Source: Montifringilla adamsi
Taxonomy: Eukaryota; Chordata; Aves; Passeriformes; Passeridae
Direction: 5' to 3'
Length of the DNA: 64,000 nt
Assembly: GCA_017590115.1 (NCBI GenBank)
Contig: JAGGNK010010337.1
Location: 1,302,001 to 1,366,000, forward strand
The notes below the pieces were generated by a model. The model made no database searches. It saw only the letters and a program-made list of their open reading frames with translations, and was not told the origin of the DNA. Shown here piece by piece: positions 62,840 to 64,000 of the stretch (position 1 is its first letter; each line of letters starts with the position of its first letter). The translations under genes and the position numbers were made by a program.

Positions 62840-63300
62840 TTAAAGCAAATTAGAAAATACCTTTTTATTAAATGTGATTGCAGAAAGTCCTGGGAAGGAA
62901 TGTGTTAATGACTGGTGATTGAATGCAGTGGTTTGCAAGCTCTAAGCAGCTTTAGTGTCTCCTACCACAGCCCTGATTTAAAATTCATAAATGCTAATCC
63001 TCCATAATTTACGGTTTAAAAAGCAGCCCCACTCACAGGCCCTGTGGCTACAGCTCTGTCAGAGTAATTATGCCGCCAAGCTGAAATTGGACTACTAACT
63101 GAGATATTAAACAGGGTAGGAAATCCTCTTCCCTGGCAGCCTACCCAATTATTCCAAATAAGCAAACAGATTAGTGAGTAATTTTCCAGTTAAATCTGGT
63201 GATTGGTGCCAGAATTGTATGTTAAATATTCAGAAGTAAATAGATTAAAGATGAAATGTCCCCTTTTCTCAAGCTTAATTTAGTGTGTATATTAAAACTT
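62840..63300. other. Possible conserved non-coding block
   Basis: This is high-complexity sequence with dense homeodomain-like and E-box-like words. Examples are GATTTAAAATTCATAAATGC near 62976, CCATAATTTACGGTTTAAAA near 63002, GTCAGAGTAATTATGCCGCC near 63058 and CAGATTAGTGAGTAATTTTC near 63168. It has no repeats and no supported frame. It is the most enhancer-like stretch of the window by texture, but conservation is untested. Confidence 0.3.
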
Positions 63301-64000
63301 TTTAGGGGGGGAAAAAAAAATCTCCATTGAAGTGCGATCCATTTGCTTTGAAAACAGAACCTTTCCTGGCTTGTTTGCACTTGGGGCAGTGCGTTCATTA
63401 GCTGGGGCACGTTGTGCCGAGGGAGCCTTGTGCCACATTAGCCACAGTATCAGTCCTGCTGTTCCTTTGTGCCTCACCTTGGAGGAGCCCTCCTGGGTGG
63501 CAGCGCTGGGAGACTGCGCGCGGCTCTGCTGGGACAGGATCCCACCAGGCAGCTGGGACACAGGGGACTGCCCATCCCCATCGGCAGGACACGAAAGGAT
63601 TTGGAGGAATTAACAGTAAATATGGGCATTTCTTATTCGTTCTGAGCTTGTTTCTAAATTCAGCTTGAATTTCCTCACTGATCTGCCCAGGTCGACTTTT
63701 TTTTTTACCTTTGCAAACACTCCTTCTAATACAGTGTTTGGCTGGGACATGAAGGAGAGGAAAGATGGGGGCAAAAGGAAGGAAAACATGGACTGAATGC
63801 CCTACAGCCACAGGCAAGAGGCAGGGGCGGACGTGGGCAGCCCAGCTGGAGCAGCCCAGGAACACAAGCAGCAGTGTGTCCCTCGGCTGTCCTCACACCA
63901 CAGGCATGCATGGTCACCCCAAGGAGCTGACTCAGGGAACTGTGCCCCAAGCAGAGACTCAGGCAGCCTTCAGCAGCTGAAGGGAGCTGCTCTGGAGGAG

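Larger units (their letters stand above)
54513..64000. other. Non-coding stretch, no supported gene
   Basis: The two longest open frames of the window lie here: 54513-55049 (178 codons) and 59794-60354 (186 codons). Neither has a recognisable domain. The first ends in repeated Ile-Ser-Ile from a TTTCTATT-type run. The second crosses a TA microsatellite that gives alternating Ile-Tyr. Both also have competing frames of similar length on the other strand. I treat both as chance frames. The smaller features in this stretch are listed separately. Confidence 0.55.

Noticed and set aside
63398..63865. Minus-strand frame of 155 codons in GC-richer DNA
   Set aside because: GC-rich sequence has fewer stop codons by composition. 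Several frames are open at once on both strands and none resembles a protein.
1..64000. tRNA, rRNA or small nuclear RNA genes
   Set aside because: I looked for the GGTTCGAATCC-type B box and for U6-like starts on the strands as read and found none. Covariance models were not run, so a diverged copy could be missed.

Overview
The window reads as non-coding vertebrate DNA, most likely from a songbird (passerine) or close relative. The best evidence is four 5'-truncated CR1 LINE 3' ends. These end in the short ATTCTRTG-type tail typical of avian CR1 rather than in poly(A). A candidate solo LTR at about 23.29-23.73 kb has a sequence style I associate with passerine endogenous retroviruses. Long T/G homopolymer mosaics, AT-rich composition, scarce CpG and the absence of long open frames also fit an avian gene desert or a very large intron. 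The host assignment is inference from repeat content.

Layout. 1-23 kb: unique AT-rich sequence with a 43-bp minisatellite (5.5 kb), small palindromes, an A-rich tract (14.1 kb), a (TA)n (14.5 kb) and a long T/G mosaic (17.6-17.8 kb). 23.3-26 kb: candidate LTR, a poly(G) run, a conserved-element-like block (24.7-25.0 kb), a purine-rich tract and a CR1 end. 26-37.5 kb: poly(T) tracts, a striking near-perfect hairpin (30.03-30.09 kb), a second CR1 end (32 kb), a GC-richer patch (35.2-35.5 kb), an AT-rich conserved-element-like block (35.9-36.4 kb) and another T/G mosaic (37.4 kb). 37.5-50 kb: unique sequence with two conserved-element-like blocks (42.8-43.2 and 44.1-44.5 kb), then two CR1 copies (47.6 and 48.6 kb). 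50-64 kb: a decayed MIR-like fragment (50.8 kb), microsatellites, a decayed palindromic repeat (61.6 kb) and a conserved-element-like block (62.8-63.3 kb).

I find no protein-coding gene that I can support, no tRNA or rRNA, no CRISPR array and no operon-like organisation. The longest open frames (178 and 186 codons) look like chance frames. One 78-bp open stretch with good splice-like borders (21,533-21,610) is the only exon-like signal, and it is weak. The conserved-element calls rest on sequence texture only and need an alignment to test. I found no new biological system. The most interesting item is the hairpin at 30 kb, which looks like a template-switch event.
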